Shown here: piece after piece, positions 16,743-25,111 of the stretch
Layout: each line of letters opens with the position of its first letter
How positions within the stretch are numbered: the stretch's first letter is position 1
Assembly (NCBI RefSeq): GCF_014204935.1
Contig: NZ_JACHMJ010000001.1
Location: 3,410,001-3,474,000, forward strand
From: Conyzicola lurida
Lineage (GTDB): Bacteria; Actinomycetota; Actinomycetes; Actinomycetales; Microbacteriaceae
Direction of reading: 5' to 3'
DNA length: 64,000 nucleotides
Program-made: the position numbers and the translations under genes
The notes under the pieces: model-generated
What the model was told of the DNA's origin: nothing
Seen by the model: the letters and a program-made list of their open reading frames with translations, nothing else
Database searches by the model: none

Positions 16743-17135
16743 ATGAAGCGCAACACCTGGCAGCGGGAAGCTGTCCGCGAGGCCCTCGGCTCGTCCGAGG
16801 GGTTTGTGAGCGCCCAGGCTCTTCATTCCGCACTGCGCGACACCGGCTCCCCCATCGGACTGGCCACGGTGTACCGCGCGCTCGCCGACCTCGCGGTCGA
16901 GGGCGAGGCCGACTCGCTGCAGCAGGAGGGCGAGAGCCTGTACCGCGCCTGCACGCCGGGCAGCCACCACCACCACCTCATCTGCCGCAACTGCGGGCTC
17001 ACCGTCGAGATCGAGGCCGACGCGGTCGAGGTCTGGGCCAAGACCGTCGCCGCCGAGCACGGCTTCACCCAGCCGAACCACATCGTCGACGTTTTCGGCT
17101 ACTGCGCCGCCTGCTCTGTCGCGCTCGCGAAGTAG
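16743..17135 (+). CDS. zur: Fur-family metalloregulator, probable Zur
   Basis: Zinc-sensing repressor of uptake genes. The 130-residue protein has the winged-helix N-terminus (RNTWQREAVREALGSSEGFVSAQ, then GLATVYRALADLAVEG for the recognition helix), the His cluster SHHHHLICRNC, and the second Cys pair CAAC, which together form structural and sensory metal sites. Linkage to znuABC makes zinc the likely metal. It follows znuB by 9 bp with its own leaderless-type promoter, allowing both read-through and independent expression. Confidence 0.88.
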   Translation: MKRNTWQREAVREALGSSEGFVSAQALHSALRDTGSPIGLATVYRALADLAVEGEADSLQQEGESLYRACTPGSHHHHLICRNCGLTVEIEADAVEVWAKTVAAEHGFTQPNHIVDVFGYCAACSVALAK

Positions 17136-17153
17136 AAGTACAAGTAGACGCCG

Positions 17154-18188
17154 CTAGCCCAGCAGCTCGGCGACCGCCCGCAGCGCGTGCACGTCGCCCT
17201 GCACGAGCAGCGTCGTGACGACCGACTCCTCCCACGCGGCGAGATCGTCGCGGATCTTCTCGGGCGGCCCCACGAGCGCGATCTCCTCGACCAGCCGGGT
17301 CGGCACCGCCGCGATCGCCTCGCTCGTGTGGCCGGCCAGGTACAGCTCCTGGATGCGGTCACACTCGGCCGCGTAGCCGAGCCGGTCGATCACATTGCGG
17401 TGGAAGTTGGCCTCCCGAGCGCCCATCCCGCCGACATACAGGGCGACGAGCGGGCGGATGACGTCGGCTGCAGCCTCGACGTCGGCGTGGGGCACCACGG
17501 GGATCTGCACGGCCACCTCGAACCCCTCGCGCGCGGACCGGGCTGGGTCGCGCAGCCGGAATCCGGCCTCGAGTTGCGCCGCGGCATCCGCGTTCGCTTT
17601 CGGTGAGAACAGAAAGGGCAGCCAGCCGTCCGCGATCTCGGCCGCGAGGGCGACGTTCTTGGGGCCTTCGGCGGCGAGGTAGATCGGCAGGTCGGCGCGC
17701 AGCGGATGCACCGTCGACCGCAGCGGCTTGCCGAGCCCGGTGGCGTCGACGCCCGTGTACGGCAGCGGATAGTGCGGTCCCGGCGCGGTGACGGGACCGG
17801 AACGGGCGAGGATGTCGCGTACGATCGCGAAGTACTCGCGGGTGCGGGCGAGCGGCTTCGGGTAGGGCTGGCCGTACCAGCCCTCGACGACCTGGGGACC
17901 GGAGACGCCGAGACCGAGGATGACGCGGCCGCCGGACAGGTGGTCGAGGGTCATCGCGGCCATCGCGGTGGCCGCGGGGGTGCGTGCCGACATCTGCGCG
18001 ATGCCCGTTCCGAGCCGCACCGTCGCGGTCTGCGAGCCCCACCATGCGAGCGGGGTGAACGCGTCCGAACCGTAGGCCTCCGCGGTCCACACCGATTCGA
18101 AGCCGAGCCGCTCCGCCTCGAGTATCGCCTCGAGGGCGCCGGGCGGCGGGCCCTTGCCCCAGTAGCCGGTCGCGTATCCCAGTCGCAC
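17154..18188 (-). CDS. LLM-class F420-dependent oxidoreductase
   Basis: Luciferase-like monooxygenase-fold enzyme, probably using F420 or FMN on an unknown substrate. The 344-residue protein begins RLGYATGYWGKGPPP and carries AERLGFESVWTAEAYGSD, TVRLGTGIAQMSARTPAATA, LDHLSGGRVILGLGVSGPQV and EGWYGQPYPKPLARTREYFA, all typical of the mycobacterial-type LLM group. The GTG at 18188 follows GGAGG. It lies alone on the minus strand between two zinc-related modules and converges on the Fur-family gene. Confidence 0.85.
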   Translation of the reverse strand: MRLGYATGYWGKGPPPGALEAILEAERLGFESVWTAEAYGSDAFTPLAWWGSQTATVRLGTGIAQMSARTPAATAMAAMTLDHLSGGRVILGLGVSGPQVVEGWYGQPYPKPLARTREYFAIVRDILARSGPVTAPGPHYPLPYTGVDATGLGKPLRSTVHPLRADLPIYLAAEGPKNVALAAEIADGWLPFLFSPKANADAAAQLEAGFRLRDPARSAREGFEVAVQIPVVPHADVEAAADVIRPLVALYVGGMGAREANFHRNVIDRLGYAAECDRIQELYLAGHTSEAIAAVPTRLVEEIALVGPPEKIRDDLAAWEESVVTTLLVQGDVHALRAVAELLG

Positions 18189-18216
18189 AGTGCCTCCGCC
18201 CGTTGATTTTCCGCGG

Positions 18217-18276
18217 TTTTCATTTGCGGCGGCGGGCCGCGATCCCGTAAGCTAGACCCTTGGCCGGGACTATCCC
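18217..18276 (+). promoter_or_regulatory. Candidate rpmB promoter with Zur-like half-site and leader hairpin
   Basis: TTGCGG (18224-18229) and TAAGCT (18248-18253) are 18 bp apart and could be the promoter. TTTTCATTT (18217-18225), a half-site resembling actinobacterial Zur operators, overlaps the -35. A hairpin (18262-18269 with 18273-18280) follows in the leader. Each element is short, so this is tentative. Confidence 0.3.
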
Positions 18277-18394
18277 GGTCATCTTGTACGCCAACTCCCC
18301 TTAATCCTCACGGAATCTGACGGAGTTCTGCGCGTGCCGACAAGAAATCTTGGGTAGGGCACCTCGTCCTACGGTATCTAAGGAGAAGACCATC

Positions 18395-18631
18395 ATGGCA
18401 GCAACCTGCCAGGTGACCGGAGCCGTTCCCGGCTTTGGGCACAACATTTCGCACTCGCACCGACGCACCAAGCGTCGCTTCGACCCGAACGTCCAGAAGA
18501 AGACGTACTACGTTCCTTCGCTGCGCCGCAACGTGACGCTGCAGCTTTCCGCAAAGGGCATCAAGGTCATTGACGCCCGTGGCATCGAGTCTGTCGTCAA
18601 GGACATTCTCGCTCGTGGGGTGAAGATCTAA
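18395..18631 (+). CDS. rpmB: 50S ribosomal protein L28, zinc-independent form
   Basis: Large-subunit protein. The 78-residue sequence reads [21 protein letters not shown] then [17 protein letters not shown], a standard L28 core. It has only one Cys (position 5), lacking the CxxC pair of zinc-binding L28. AAGGAG (18380-18385) precedes the ATG at 18395. The TAA stop overlaps the rpmG ATG (TAATG). With L33 and S14 downstream it forms the three-gene set that many actinobacteria express as zinc-free substitutes. Confidence 0.93.
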   Translation: MAATCQVTGAVPGFGHNISHSHRRTKRRFDPNVQKKTYYVPSLRRNVTLQLSAKGIKVIDARGIESVVKDILARGVKI

Positions 18632-18798
18632 TGGCAAAGGCACAGGACGTACGTCCGATCATCAAGCTCCGCTCGACGGCTGGCACCGGTTACACCTACG
18701 TGACCAAGAAGAACCGTCGTAACGACCCCGACCGCCTCGTGCTCAAGAAGTACGACCCCGTAGTGCGCAAGCACGTCGAATTCCGCGAGGAGCGCTAA
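18631..18798 (+). CDS. rpmG: 50S ribosomal protein L33, zinc-independent form
   Basis: A 55-residue basic protein: after the start come [34 protein letters not shown] and a C-terminal EFREER. The core matches L33, and the two CxxC pairs of zinc-binding L33 are absent. It was found by reading the gap between rpmB and rpsN. It overlaps rpmB by one base and leaves 2 bp before rpsN, so the three genes form a compact operon. Confidence 0.93.
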   Translation: MAKAQDVRPIIKLRSTAGTGYTYVTKKNRRNDPDRLVLKKYDPVVRKHVEFREER

Positions 18799-18800
18799 AC

Positions 18801-19106
18801 ATGGCTAAGAAGAGCAAGATTGCAAAGAACGAGCAGCGTAAGGTCATCGTCGCGCGTTACGCGACGAAGCGCCTCGAGCTGAAGAAGGCTCTCGTCGACC
18901 CGGCCGGAACGGACGAGTCCCGCGAGGAGGCCCGCGTCGGTCTGCAGAAGCTTCCCCGCAACGCGTCGCCCGTGCGCGTTCGTGGCCGCGACGCCATCGA
19001 CGGCCGCCCCCGCGGTTACCTGAGCCAGTTCGGTGTTTCCCGTGTTCGCTTCCGCGATATGGCGCACCGGGGCGAATTGCCCGGAATTACCAAGTCAAGC
19101 TGGTAG
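18801..19106 (+). CDS. rpsN: 30S ribosomal protein S14, long zinc-independent form
   Basis: Small-subunit protein near the head. At 101 residues without any cysteine it is the long, zinc-free S14 type, unlike the 61-residue CxxC form usual in the spc operon. Signatures are [20 protein letters not shown] and [20 protein letters not shown] with the terminal ITKSSW. Third gene of the L28-L33-S14 set. Whether another S14 exists elsewhere in the genome cannot be told from this window. Confidence 0.94.
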   Translation: MAKKSKIAKNEQRKVIVARYATKRLELKKALVDPAGTDESREEARVGLQKLPRNASPVRVRGRDAIDGRPRGYLSQFGVSRVRFRDMAHRGELPGITKSSW

Positions 19107-19191
19107 ATTTCTTCCGGTTCCCCAGACTTGTGGCTTTTCGTCACTAGTTACAGGGGCCAACTAACTGCACGAGGTCCGAGGAGGACATTCC

Positions 19192-19488
19192 ATGGCTGAC
19201 AAGTCACTAAACCGTACCGAGCTCGTCGCGGCAGTTGCCGCAGCATCTGGCCAGAGCCAGGCTGCCGTCAACGGCGTTGTCGACGCACTCTTCTCCGTTC
19301 TGTCCACCTCGGTGGCCGACGGCGTGAAGGTATCCATTCCCGGATGGCTGGCAGTGGAGCGCACGCACCGTGCCGCTCGCGCCGGACGCAACCCGCAGAC
19401 GGGTGAGGCCATCGAGATCAAGGCGAGCTACGGCGTCAAGCTGAGCGCCGGATCTAAGCTCAAGGCCGCGGCCAAGGACTCCAAGTAG
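19192..19488 (+). CDS. hup: HU-family DNA-binding protein
   Basis: Nucleoid protein that bends DNA. The 98-residue protein contains SLNRTELVAAVAAASGQSQA, VNGVVDALFSVLSTSVADG, KVSIPGWLAVERTHRAARAG and RNPQTGEAIEI, the full HU core with the DNA-embracing arm. It lacks the long Lys-rich C-terminal tail of mycobacterial HupB. A strong AGGAGG stands before the ATG at 19192. It has its own terminator. Confidence 0.94.
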   Translation: MADKSLNRTELVAAVAAASGQSQAAVNGVVDALFSVLSTSVADGVKVSIPGWLAVERTHRAARAGRNPQTGEAIEIKASYGVKLSAGSKLKAAAKDSK

Positions 19489-19511
19489 TCTTTGCTCTCG
19501 CCTAACACCTC

Positions 19512-19544
19512 AGGGGTGTGAACCTTATGGTTCGCACCCCTTTT
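19512..19544 (+). terminator. Intrinsic terminator of hup
   Basis: A 13-bp stem with one G-T pair (AGGGGTGTGAACC with its partner at 19529-19541) and a 4-nt loop is followed by TTTT. Confidence 0.9.
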
Positions 19545-19564
19545 GTGGTTAACGGGGGTGGCAG

Positions 19565-19606
19565 GGTTTCGATACGCGCCGTAGACGGCGCTACTCAACC
19601 ACCGGT
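19565..19606. repeat. Dispersed repeat of the GTTTCGATACG...CTCAACCACCGG type
   Basis: The stretch starts GGTTTCGATACG, has a palindrome GCGCCGT-AG-ACGGCGC (19576-19591), and ends ACTCAACCACCGGT. The same end sequence recurs at 59687-59700. This type of element is common between genes in Microbacteriaceae. Confidence 0.6.
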
Positions 19607-19632
19607 CAGCTGGCGCAAAGTAAACTAGCTGG

Positions 19633-21603
19633 ATGCCACGAGTCGTTCGGATAGTGGGGCCTGCGCTCCTGCTCGTTGTGGCACTCTTCTCGGCCATCGC
19701 CGCTCTCGTCTTCGGTGGCGGAGCCGCCGCCGAACCGATCGCCGACCCCGGCGACGTCGTGCGCTTCGGTCTGCCGCTGGCGAAGCTGGTCGTCAACATC
19801 GGCGCCGCGGGCACGATCGGCGCCCTGGCCCTCGCCGCCTTCGCCATGGCCAAGGAGAAGCCCGAGTTCGGGCTCGCCCTCGACATCGCCGCCGGCTCGG
19901 CCGCGGTCTGGGCCGTGGCCTCCGCCGCCACCGGCTTCTTCAGCTTCATGACGCTGTACCTGCAGCCGATCTCCCTCGACGACCGCTTCGGCGACCTGCT
20001 CGCCACGTTCCTCACCCAGACCGAGATCGGCCAGTCGTGGCTCTGGACGGCGCTCATCGCCGCGGCCCTCACCGTGCTCTGTTTCGCCGTGCGCAACCAG
20101 ACGCTCGTGCTGTTCATGGCGGTCGGTGGCGTACTCGGCCTGATCCCGATGGCGCTGCAGGGCCACGCGGGCGGTACGGAAACGCACGACGCCGCTACGA
20201 GCGCGATCTGGCTGCACATCGTCTTCGCCGCCGTCTGGCTCGGCGGGCTGCTCACCCTGGTGATCTCGGCCCGCACCCTCGACAACGGCCGGATCGTGCC
20301 GCTGATCGCCCGGTACTCGACACTCGCCATCGTGAGTTTCGTCGTGGTCGCGGCATCCGGCTATGTCAGCGCCGAAATCCGCGTGGGCACTCTCGACAAC
20401 CTGCTGACGCCCTACGGGATCCTCGTGCTGGTGAAGGTCGGGGCGCTCGGGGCGCTCGGACTGTTCGGGGTCATCCAGCGCCGGTACCTCGTCGGACGCA
20501 TGTCGGCGACCGGGTCGCGCAAATACTTCTGGTGGCTGGTGAGCGCCGAGCTCGCCTTTATGGGTCTGGCCTCCGGCGTCGCGGCGGCCCTCGCCCGCAC
20601 CGCCACCCCGCAGGCGCAGGTCTCGGCCTCCGACGTCGAGGGCTCCACGCCCGCAGAGCTGCTCACCGGCGCCCCGCTGCCGCCGGTATTCAGCCCCGAC
20701 CGCCTGTTCACCCTGTGGAACTTCGACCTGCTCTGGATCATCATCTGCGGATTCGGCGTGTTCTTCTACCTCGCGGGCGTCTGGCGCCTGAAGAAGCGCG
20801 GCGACTCCTGGCCCGTGCTGCGCACCGTGCTCTGGATCGCCGGCCTGGTCGTGCTGTTCTACATCACCAACGGCGGCGTGAACGCCTACGAGAAGTACCT
20901 CTTCAGTGCGCACATGCTCGCCCACATGACGCTCGGCATGATGGTGCCGGTGCTGCTCGTGCCCGGCGCTCCCATCACCCTCGCGCTCAGGACGATCATG
21001 AAGCGGGATGACGGAAGCCGCGGTCCCCGCGAGTGGATCATGCTCGCCACCCACTCGAGCTACTTCGGGTTCCTGTCCCGGCCGCTCGTCGCCGCGGTGC
21101 TCTTCGTCGCCTCGCTCTGGATCTTCTACTACTCCCCGCTGTTCCGCTGGGCCACCGAGGACCACCTCGGCCACCAGTGGATGATCATCCACTTCCTGCT
21201 GACCGGCTATCTGTTCGTACAGTCGCTCATCGGCGTCGACCCGTCGCCGCACCGCGCGCCCTACCCGTTGCGCCTGCTCGTACTGCTCGCCACGATGGCG
21301 TTCCACGCGTTCTTCGGCCTGTCGCTGATGACCGGCACCGGGCTGCTGCTCGCCGACTGGTACGGCGCGATGGGCTGGGGCAGCGACGCCCTCGCCGACC
21401 AGCAGGCGGGTGGCGGAATCGCGTGGAGCGTCGGCGAGATCCCCACGGTGGCGCTCGCCATCGCCGTGGCGATCATGTGGTCGCGCAGCGACGAGCGCGA
21501 CTCCAAGCGCTACGACCGCAAGGCGGACCGCGACGGGGACGCCGAACTCGAGGCCTACAACGAGATGCTGGCCGCGCGTTCCACTACTCGTACACGGCCG
21601 TAA
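19633..21603 (+). CDS. CopD-CtaG fusion membrane protein (copper/cytochrome oxidase assembly)
   Basis: A 656-residue polytopic protein. The N-terminal half (about 1-330) is a CopD-type copper-resistance membrane domain with conserved LQGHAGGTETHDAATSAIWL followed by WLGGL; the C-terminal half (about 345-600) is a CtaG/caa3 assembly domain with SAHMLAHMTLGMMVPVLLV, HQWMIIHFLLTGYLF and HAFFGLSLM, whose His residues may bind copper. Such fusions are standard in actinobacteria and are linked to copper delivery to cytochrome c oxidase. TAAACT (19621-19626) 6 nt before the ATG gives a leaderless-type start. The 3' end overlaps the convergent gene by 20 bp. Confidence 0.88.
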   Translation: MPRVVRIVGPALLLVVALFSAIAALVFGGGAAAEPIADPGDVVRFGLPLAKLVVNIGAAGTIGALALAAFAMAKEKPEFGLALDIAAGSAAVWAVASAATGFFSFMTLYLQPISLDDRFGDLLATFLTQTEIGQSWLWTALIAAALTVLCFAVRNQTLVLFMAVGGVLGLIPMALQGHAGGTETHDAATSAIWLHIVFAAVWLGGLLTLVISARTLDNGRIVPLIARYSTLAIVSFVVVAASGYVSAEIRVGTLDNLLTPYGILVLVKVGALGALGLFGVIQRRYLVGRMSATGSRKYFWWLVSAELAFMGLASGVAAALARTATPQAQVSASDVEGSTPAELLTGAPLPPVFSPDRLFTLWNFDLLWIIICGFGVFFYLAGVWRLKKRGDSWPVLRTVLWIAGLVVLFYITNGGVNAYEKYLFSAHMLAHMTLGMMVPVLLVPGAPITLALRTIMKRDDGSRGPREWIMLATHSSYFGFLSRPLVAAVLFVASLWIFYYSPLFRWATEDHLGHQWMIIHFLLTGYLFVQSLIGVDPSPHRAPYPLRLLVLLATMAFHAFFGLSLMTGTGLLLADWYGAMGWGSDALADQQAGGGIAWSVGEIPTVALAIAVAIMWSRSDERDSKRYDRKADRDGDAELEAYNEMLAARSTTRTRP

Positions 21604-22570
21604 TCAGCAGCGAGTTGTTCGGCTGGAAGGTCAGCGTGTACGCGACCGTGAACGGCACGTCCTCGTCGAAGGTGCTGATGCTGCCGTCGCGGTAGGCCTG
21701 GACCTCGACGACGATGTGGGCGGTCGCGGGAGTGCGCGGAACCGCCCAGCTGCCGGGCTCGACGCCGGGAACGATGGTGACCACCGGGTCGGCGACCATC
21801 GACCACGCGGCCGGGGAGTTGACGCGGTTGGCGATGGCCTGGCCGAACGGGCAGCCGGTGGGCATCAGCACGTCCTGTGTGGTGCACTCCTGCAGGTATT
21901 CCGACACGTTCTCCTGCACCTCGGTGACGAACGCCTCGTTCGCCTGCACGTCGACCGCGACATCCGTGATGCCGCCGATCTCGCTCACCTCGACGGGCTG
22001 CGCTGCGGCTGTCAGATAGGTCGACTCGTGGTCGACCACGTAGAGGCCCGGGGCGAAGACGAGGTAGGTGGCGGGGGTGTCGGCCGCCGTCGTGGTCGTG
22101 ACGTCGTAGCCGTTGACCCGGAATTGGTCGTCGTGCAGCACCGTGACCGAGACGGTGTTCAGCGGGCTGGTGACGAAGCGCCACTGCGGGAACAGCCCGA
22201 ACCGGGTGCCGTTGCGGGCGACGATGAATTCGCTGCGGGCCGTGGTCGCCTCGGCACCCTCCGCGGAGAGGTCGTACTCGACGACGACGGTGTGGGTGCC
22301 GTCGGCGCCCGGGGTGTCGCTGACCACGCGCACGTCGTCGAGGTCGCCCAGGGCGTCGCCCGTGAGCAGGTCGTCCGCGGCGTCGTTGCCGGTGCGGACA
22401 CCGGGCAGGGCGAGAGCGCTGGCGGTGTCGTGGCGCTCGAGCGCCTCGAGGTACCGGCCGACGAACCCGTGGGCGCTGTACAGATCGGCGTTGAGGGCGA
22501 CGACGGACGCGGCGAACCCGCCGATGAGCAGAACCACGACGGCCGACCAGGTGAGCAGGGTGCGGCGCAT
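21584..22570 (-). CDS. Exported or membrane-anchored protein of unknown function
   Basis: A 328-residue protein with one N-terminal membrane segment (LLTWSAVVVLLIGGFAASVVAL) followed by a long extracytoplasmic part without cysteines suited to metal sites; two Cys (in ECTTQDVLMPTGCPFG) could form a disulfide. LYSAHGFVGRYLEALERHD resembles a secreted DUF4878/NTF2-like entry motif, and the rest looks beta-rich. The ATG at 22570 follows TAGGAT by 6 nt, the leaderless pattern of this genome; a GTG 6 nt further upstream is less likely. It overlaps the CopD-CtaG gene tail to tail by 20 bp. I do not recognise the family. Confidence 0.75.
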   Translation of the reverse strand: MRRTLLTWSAVVVLLIGGFAASVVALNADLYSAHGFVGRYLEALERHDTASALALPGVRTGNDAADDLLTGDALGDLDDVRVVSDTPGADGTHTVVVEYDLSAEGAEATTARSEFIVARNGTRFGLFPQWRFVTSPLNTVSVTVLHDDQFRVNGYDVTTTTAADTPATYLVFAPGLYVVDHESTYLTAAAQPVEVSEIGGITDVAVDVQANEAFVTEVQENVSEYLQECTTQDVLMPTGCPFGQAIANRVNSPAAWSMVADPVVTIVPGVEPGSWAVPRTPATAHIVVEVQAYRDGSISTFDEDVPFTVAYTLTFQPNNSLLITAVYE

Positions 22571-22638
22571 GCTCACATCCTAAACAACGCTGTGCACAGG
22601 CAGCCGAGTGGCGCGGGCCGGGCGGGTACATTGGGAGG

Positions 22639-23925
22639 GTGACAGGCCCCCAGCTATCCCCAGAGCAGGCGGCGGTCTTCGCGGCGATCGAGACGACCCG
22701 CGAGAACATCTTCGTCACCGGCCGCGCCGGCACCGGAAAGTCGACGCTGCTCAACCACCTGTCGTGGAACACGTCGAAGCAGGTGGTGATCTGCGCTCCC
22801 ACCGGCGTCGCCGCGCTCAACGTGGGCGGGCAGACGATCCACTCCCTGTTCCGGCTGCCGATCGGTGTCATCGCCGACCACGAGATCGAGCACACCGCCG
22901 AGGTGCGCAAGCTGCTCAACACCATCGACACGCTCGTGATCGACGAGGTGTCGATGGTCAACGCCGACCTTCTCGACGCCCTCGACCGCAGCCTGCGTCA
23001 GGCTCGACAGCGCAAGCGCGAGCCGTTCGGCGGCGTTCAGGTCGTGCTCTTCGGCGACCCGTACCAGTTGGCACCCGTGCCGGGCGACGCCGACGAGCGC
23101 GCCTACTTCGCCGACCAGTACCGGTCGATGTGGTTCTTCGACGCGAAGGTCTGGGACGAGGCCGACCTCAAGATCTACGAGCTCACCACGATCCACCGGC
23201 AGCACGAGGGCGAGTTCAAGTACATGCTCAATGCCGTGCGGCACGGCCGGGTGACCGCGGAGATCGCCGAGCGCCTCAACACCACCGGTGCGCGCGACGC
23301 TCCAACCGACGGCATCATCACGCTCGCCACGACGAACGCCGCGGTGAACCGCATCAACGCGACCGAGCTCGCGCGCCTGCCCGGCAAGGTGCTCACCGCG
23401 AAGGCCGAGATCGCCGGCGAGTTCGGCGGCCGGGCGTTCCCCGCCGACGAGGCGCTCGAGCTGAAGATCGGCGCGCAGGTGATGTTCCTGCGCAACGACG
23501 CCGACCAGCGCTGGGTCAACGGCTCGGTCGGCACCGTCACCAAGATCGACCAGTTCGTGCACGTCGAGATCGACGGTGAGGTGCACCAGGTGCAGCCCGC
23601 CGTCTGGGAGAAGTACAAGTACTCCTACTCGTCCCTCACCAAGGCGCTCAAGAAGGACATCGTCGCCGAGTTCACCCAGTTCCCGCTGCGGCTGGCCTGG
23701 GCCGTGACGATCCACAAGTCGCAGGGCAAGACCTACGACCGCGCGATCGTCGACCTCGGGCAGCGCTCGTTCGCCCCCGGGCAGACCTACGTGGCGCTGA
23801 GCCGCATCAGCGCGCTCGACGGGCTGTACCTGAGCCGCGACCTGCGGCCGAGCGACATCATCGTCGACGAGCACGTGCAGCGATTTATGTCGCGAGCGAC
23901 GGCGGTGCCGGGTATCGAGGCGTAG
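22639..23925 (+). CDS. PIF1/RecD-like superfamily 1 DNA helicase
   Basis: ATP-dependent 5'-3' helicase of the PIF1/RecD2 type. The 428-residue protein has Walker A GRAGTGKST (28-36), motif Ia ICAPTGVAALNVGGQTIHSL, Walker B TLVIDEVSMVNADLLDALD, VVLFGDPYQLAPV (motif III), and the C-terminal AWAVTIHKSQGKTYDRAIVD with YVALSR (motifs V-VI). TACATT lies 6 nt before the GTG at 22639, so it may be leaderless. It stands alone; the end is close to the convergent heme oxygenase gene. Confidence 0.9.
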   Translation: MTGPQLSPEQAAVFAAIETTRENIFVTGRAGTGKSTLLNHLSWNTSKQVVICAPTGVAALNVGGQTIHSLFRLPIGVIADHEIEHTAEVRKLLNTIDTLVIDEVSMVNADLLDALDRSLRQARQRKREPFGGVQVVLFGDPYQLAPVPGDADERAYFADQYRSMWFFDAKVWDEADLKIYELTTIHRQHEGEFKYMLNAVRHGRVTAEIAERLNTTGARDAPTDGIITLATTNAAVNRINATELARLPGKVLTAKAEIAGEFGGRAFPADEALELKIGAQVMFLRNDADQRWVNGSVGTVTKIDQFVHVEIDGEVHQVQPAVWEKYKYSYSSLTKALKKDIVAEFTQFPLRLAWAVTIHKSQGKTYDRAIVDLGQRSFAPGQTYVALSRISALDGLYLSRDLRPSDIIVDEHVQRFMSRATAVPGIEA

Positions 23926-23942
23926 CCGCTCGAGCGGGTTGC

Positions 23943-24599
23943 CTACGCGGCGGCCGTCGCCTTCGCGGTGGCGAGGTCGACGAACAGCTCGGTGTTGAAC
24001 CGGTACGCGACCATGACCTCGTCGATCACGCGCTCGCGCTCCTCTTCGCTCCAGTCGACCGCGTCGAGCTGGGCGCGGTACACGTCCTTGAACTCCTTCG
24101 GCTTCGCGATCTGGTCGAAGAGGTAGAAGCCGACGCCGTTGGTCTGGAACCCGAACTGGCGCTGCATGAGCGTGCGGATGATCTGCCCGCCGGACAGGTC
24201 GCCGAGGTACCGCGTGTAGTGGTGGGCGATGAACCCGCCGCTCCATTTCTGCGCGGCGACCTGGTTGATGCGGTCGACGTAGCGGGCGGTGGTCGGCAGC
24301 GGCACGATGCGCTCGAGCCAGTCGTCGCCGATCAGGAACTGCAGGTCTGCCTCGAGAGCGGGGAGACGGATCAGCTGCGGGGTGACGAAGGCCGCGGCAT
24401 CCACGTCGTCCTTCATGCTGTCGCCGGCCGCCTCGAGGGCCTTGTAGATGAAGTAGTGCTGGGCGACGAGCGAGACGTAGTCGTCGCGCGAGCCCTTGCC
24501 GGTCATCAGGTCGTCCATGAAGCTGGCGCCCTCGCTGTCGCTGTGACCTCCGCGGGTACGCTCACGCAGTGCTTGGGAGAAGGGTAGGACGACAGACAC
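23943..24599 (-). CDS. hmuO: Heme oxygenase (biliverdin-producing)
   Basis: Opens heme to biliverdin, CO and iron, used to obtain iron from heme. The 218-residue protein has the proximal His19 in RGGHSDSEGASFMDDL, the AQHYFIYKALE helix, and the distal-helix YLGDLSGGQIIRTLMQ with the flexible Gly segment over heme. It closely follows the HmuO/HO-1 pattern. The GTG at 24599 follows TTGGAG. An iron-box sequence overlaps its promoter (24621-24639), so expression is expected under iron limitation. Confidence 0.93.
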   Translation of the reverse strand: MSVVLPFSQALRERTRGGHSDSEGASFMDDLMTGKGSRDDYVSLVAQHYFIYKALEAAGDSMKDDVDAAAFVTPQLIRLPALEADLQFLIGDDWLERIVPLPTTARYVDRINQVAAQKWSGGFIAHHYTRYLGDLSGGQIIRTLMQRQFGFQTNGVGFYLFDQIAKPKEFKDVYRAQLDAVDWSEEERERVIDEVMVAYRFNTELFVDLATAKATAAA

Positions 24600-24620
24600 G
24601 GTGGCACTCCAAGGGGTCAG

Positions 24621-24639
24621 TTAGGTAACCCTAATACTA
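24621..24639 (-). promoter_or_regulatory. DtxR/IdeR-type iron box and -10 of the heme oxygenase promoter
   Basis: TTAGGTAACCCTAA (24621-24634) is a near-perfect dyad matching the core of the DtxR/IdeR operator (TTAGGTTAGSCTAACCTAA). On the minus strand TAGTAT (24639-24634) directly precedes it as a -10, so the repressor would cover the transcription start. Confidence 0.75.
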
Positions 24640-24694
24640 GAGTGCGGGTCGTCCTGCCGAAACACTTCATTGTGAATTAACGGATGCCGCGGGC

Positions 24695-25078
24695 CTACGC
24701 CGAGCCGGAGAACTGCTTCTCTGCCCCGAGGCCGGCCGCGAGCAGCACGACGGCGGTGCCGAAGTGCAGGGCGTTGTCCGCCCCGTTGAGCGCGAGCAGG
24801 TTCGACTCGGTACCGACGACGTACAGGCCCACGAGGCCGAGCAGCAACAGCAGCGCGCCGGCGACCGAGTTGATGCGCCGGGCGGTGCGGGCCTGCCCGA
24901 ATCCGACGGCGATCATGAGCGCGCCGACCACGAGGTGCAGGATGTTCTGCAGCGGATTGACCTGGAACGCGCCGAGCAGCAGCGCCTCGTTGTCGGTCGC
25001 GACGAACGCGACGCCGACGGTGACGGTGAAGCCGAGCAGGCCGACGACGAGGTAGACGACCCCGACGACGGTCGCCAC
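24695..25078 (-). CDS. DUF4383 membrane protein
   Basis: A 127-residue protein with four hydrophobic helices: VVGVVYLVVGLLGFTVTVGV, NILHLVVGALMIAVGFG, INSVAGALLLLLGLVGLYVV and NALHFGTAVVLLAAGLG. The paired NILHL / NALHF motifs are typical of DUF4383 proteins of actinobacteria, function unknown. The only in-frame start after an upstream stop is the GTG at 25078. It lies 33 bp downstream of the DUF2470 gene and may share its transcript. Confidence 0.75.
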   Translation of the reverse strand: MATVVGVVYLVVGLLGFTVTVGVAFVATDNEALLLGAFQVNPLQNILHLVVGALMIAVGFGQARTARRINSVAGALLLLLGLVGLYVVGTESNLLALNGADNALHFGTAVVLLAAGLGAEKQFSGSA

Positions 25079-25111
25079 GAGGCGGTTGGGTGAGGTGACG
25101 ATGTCGGGGTC

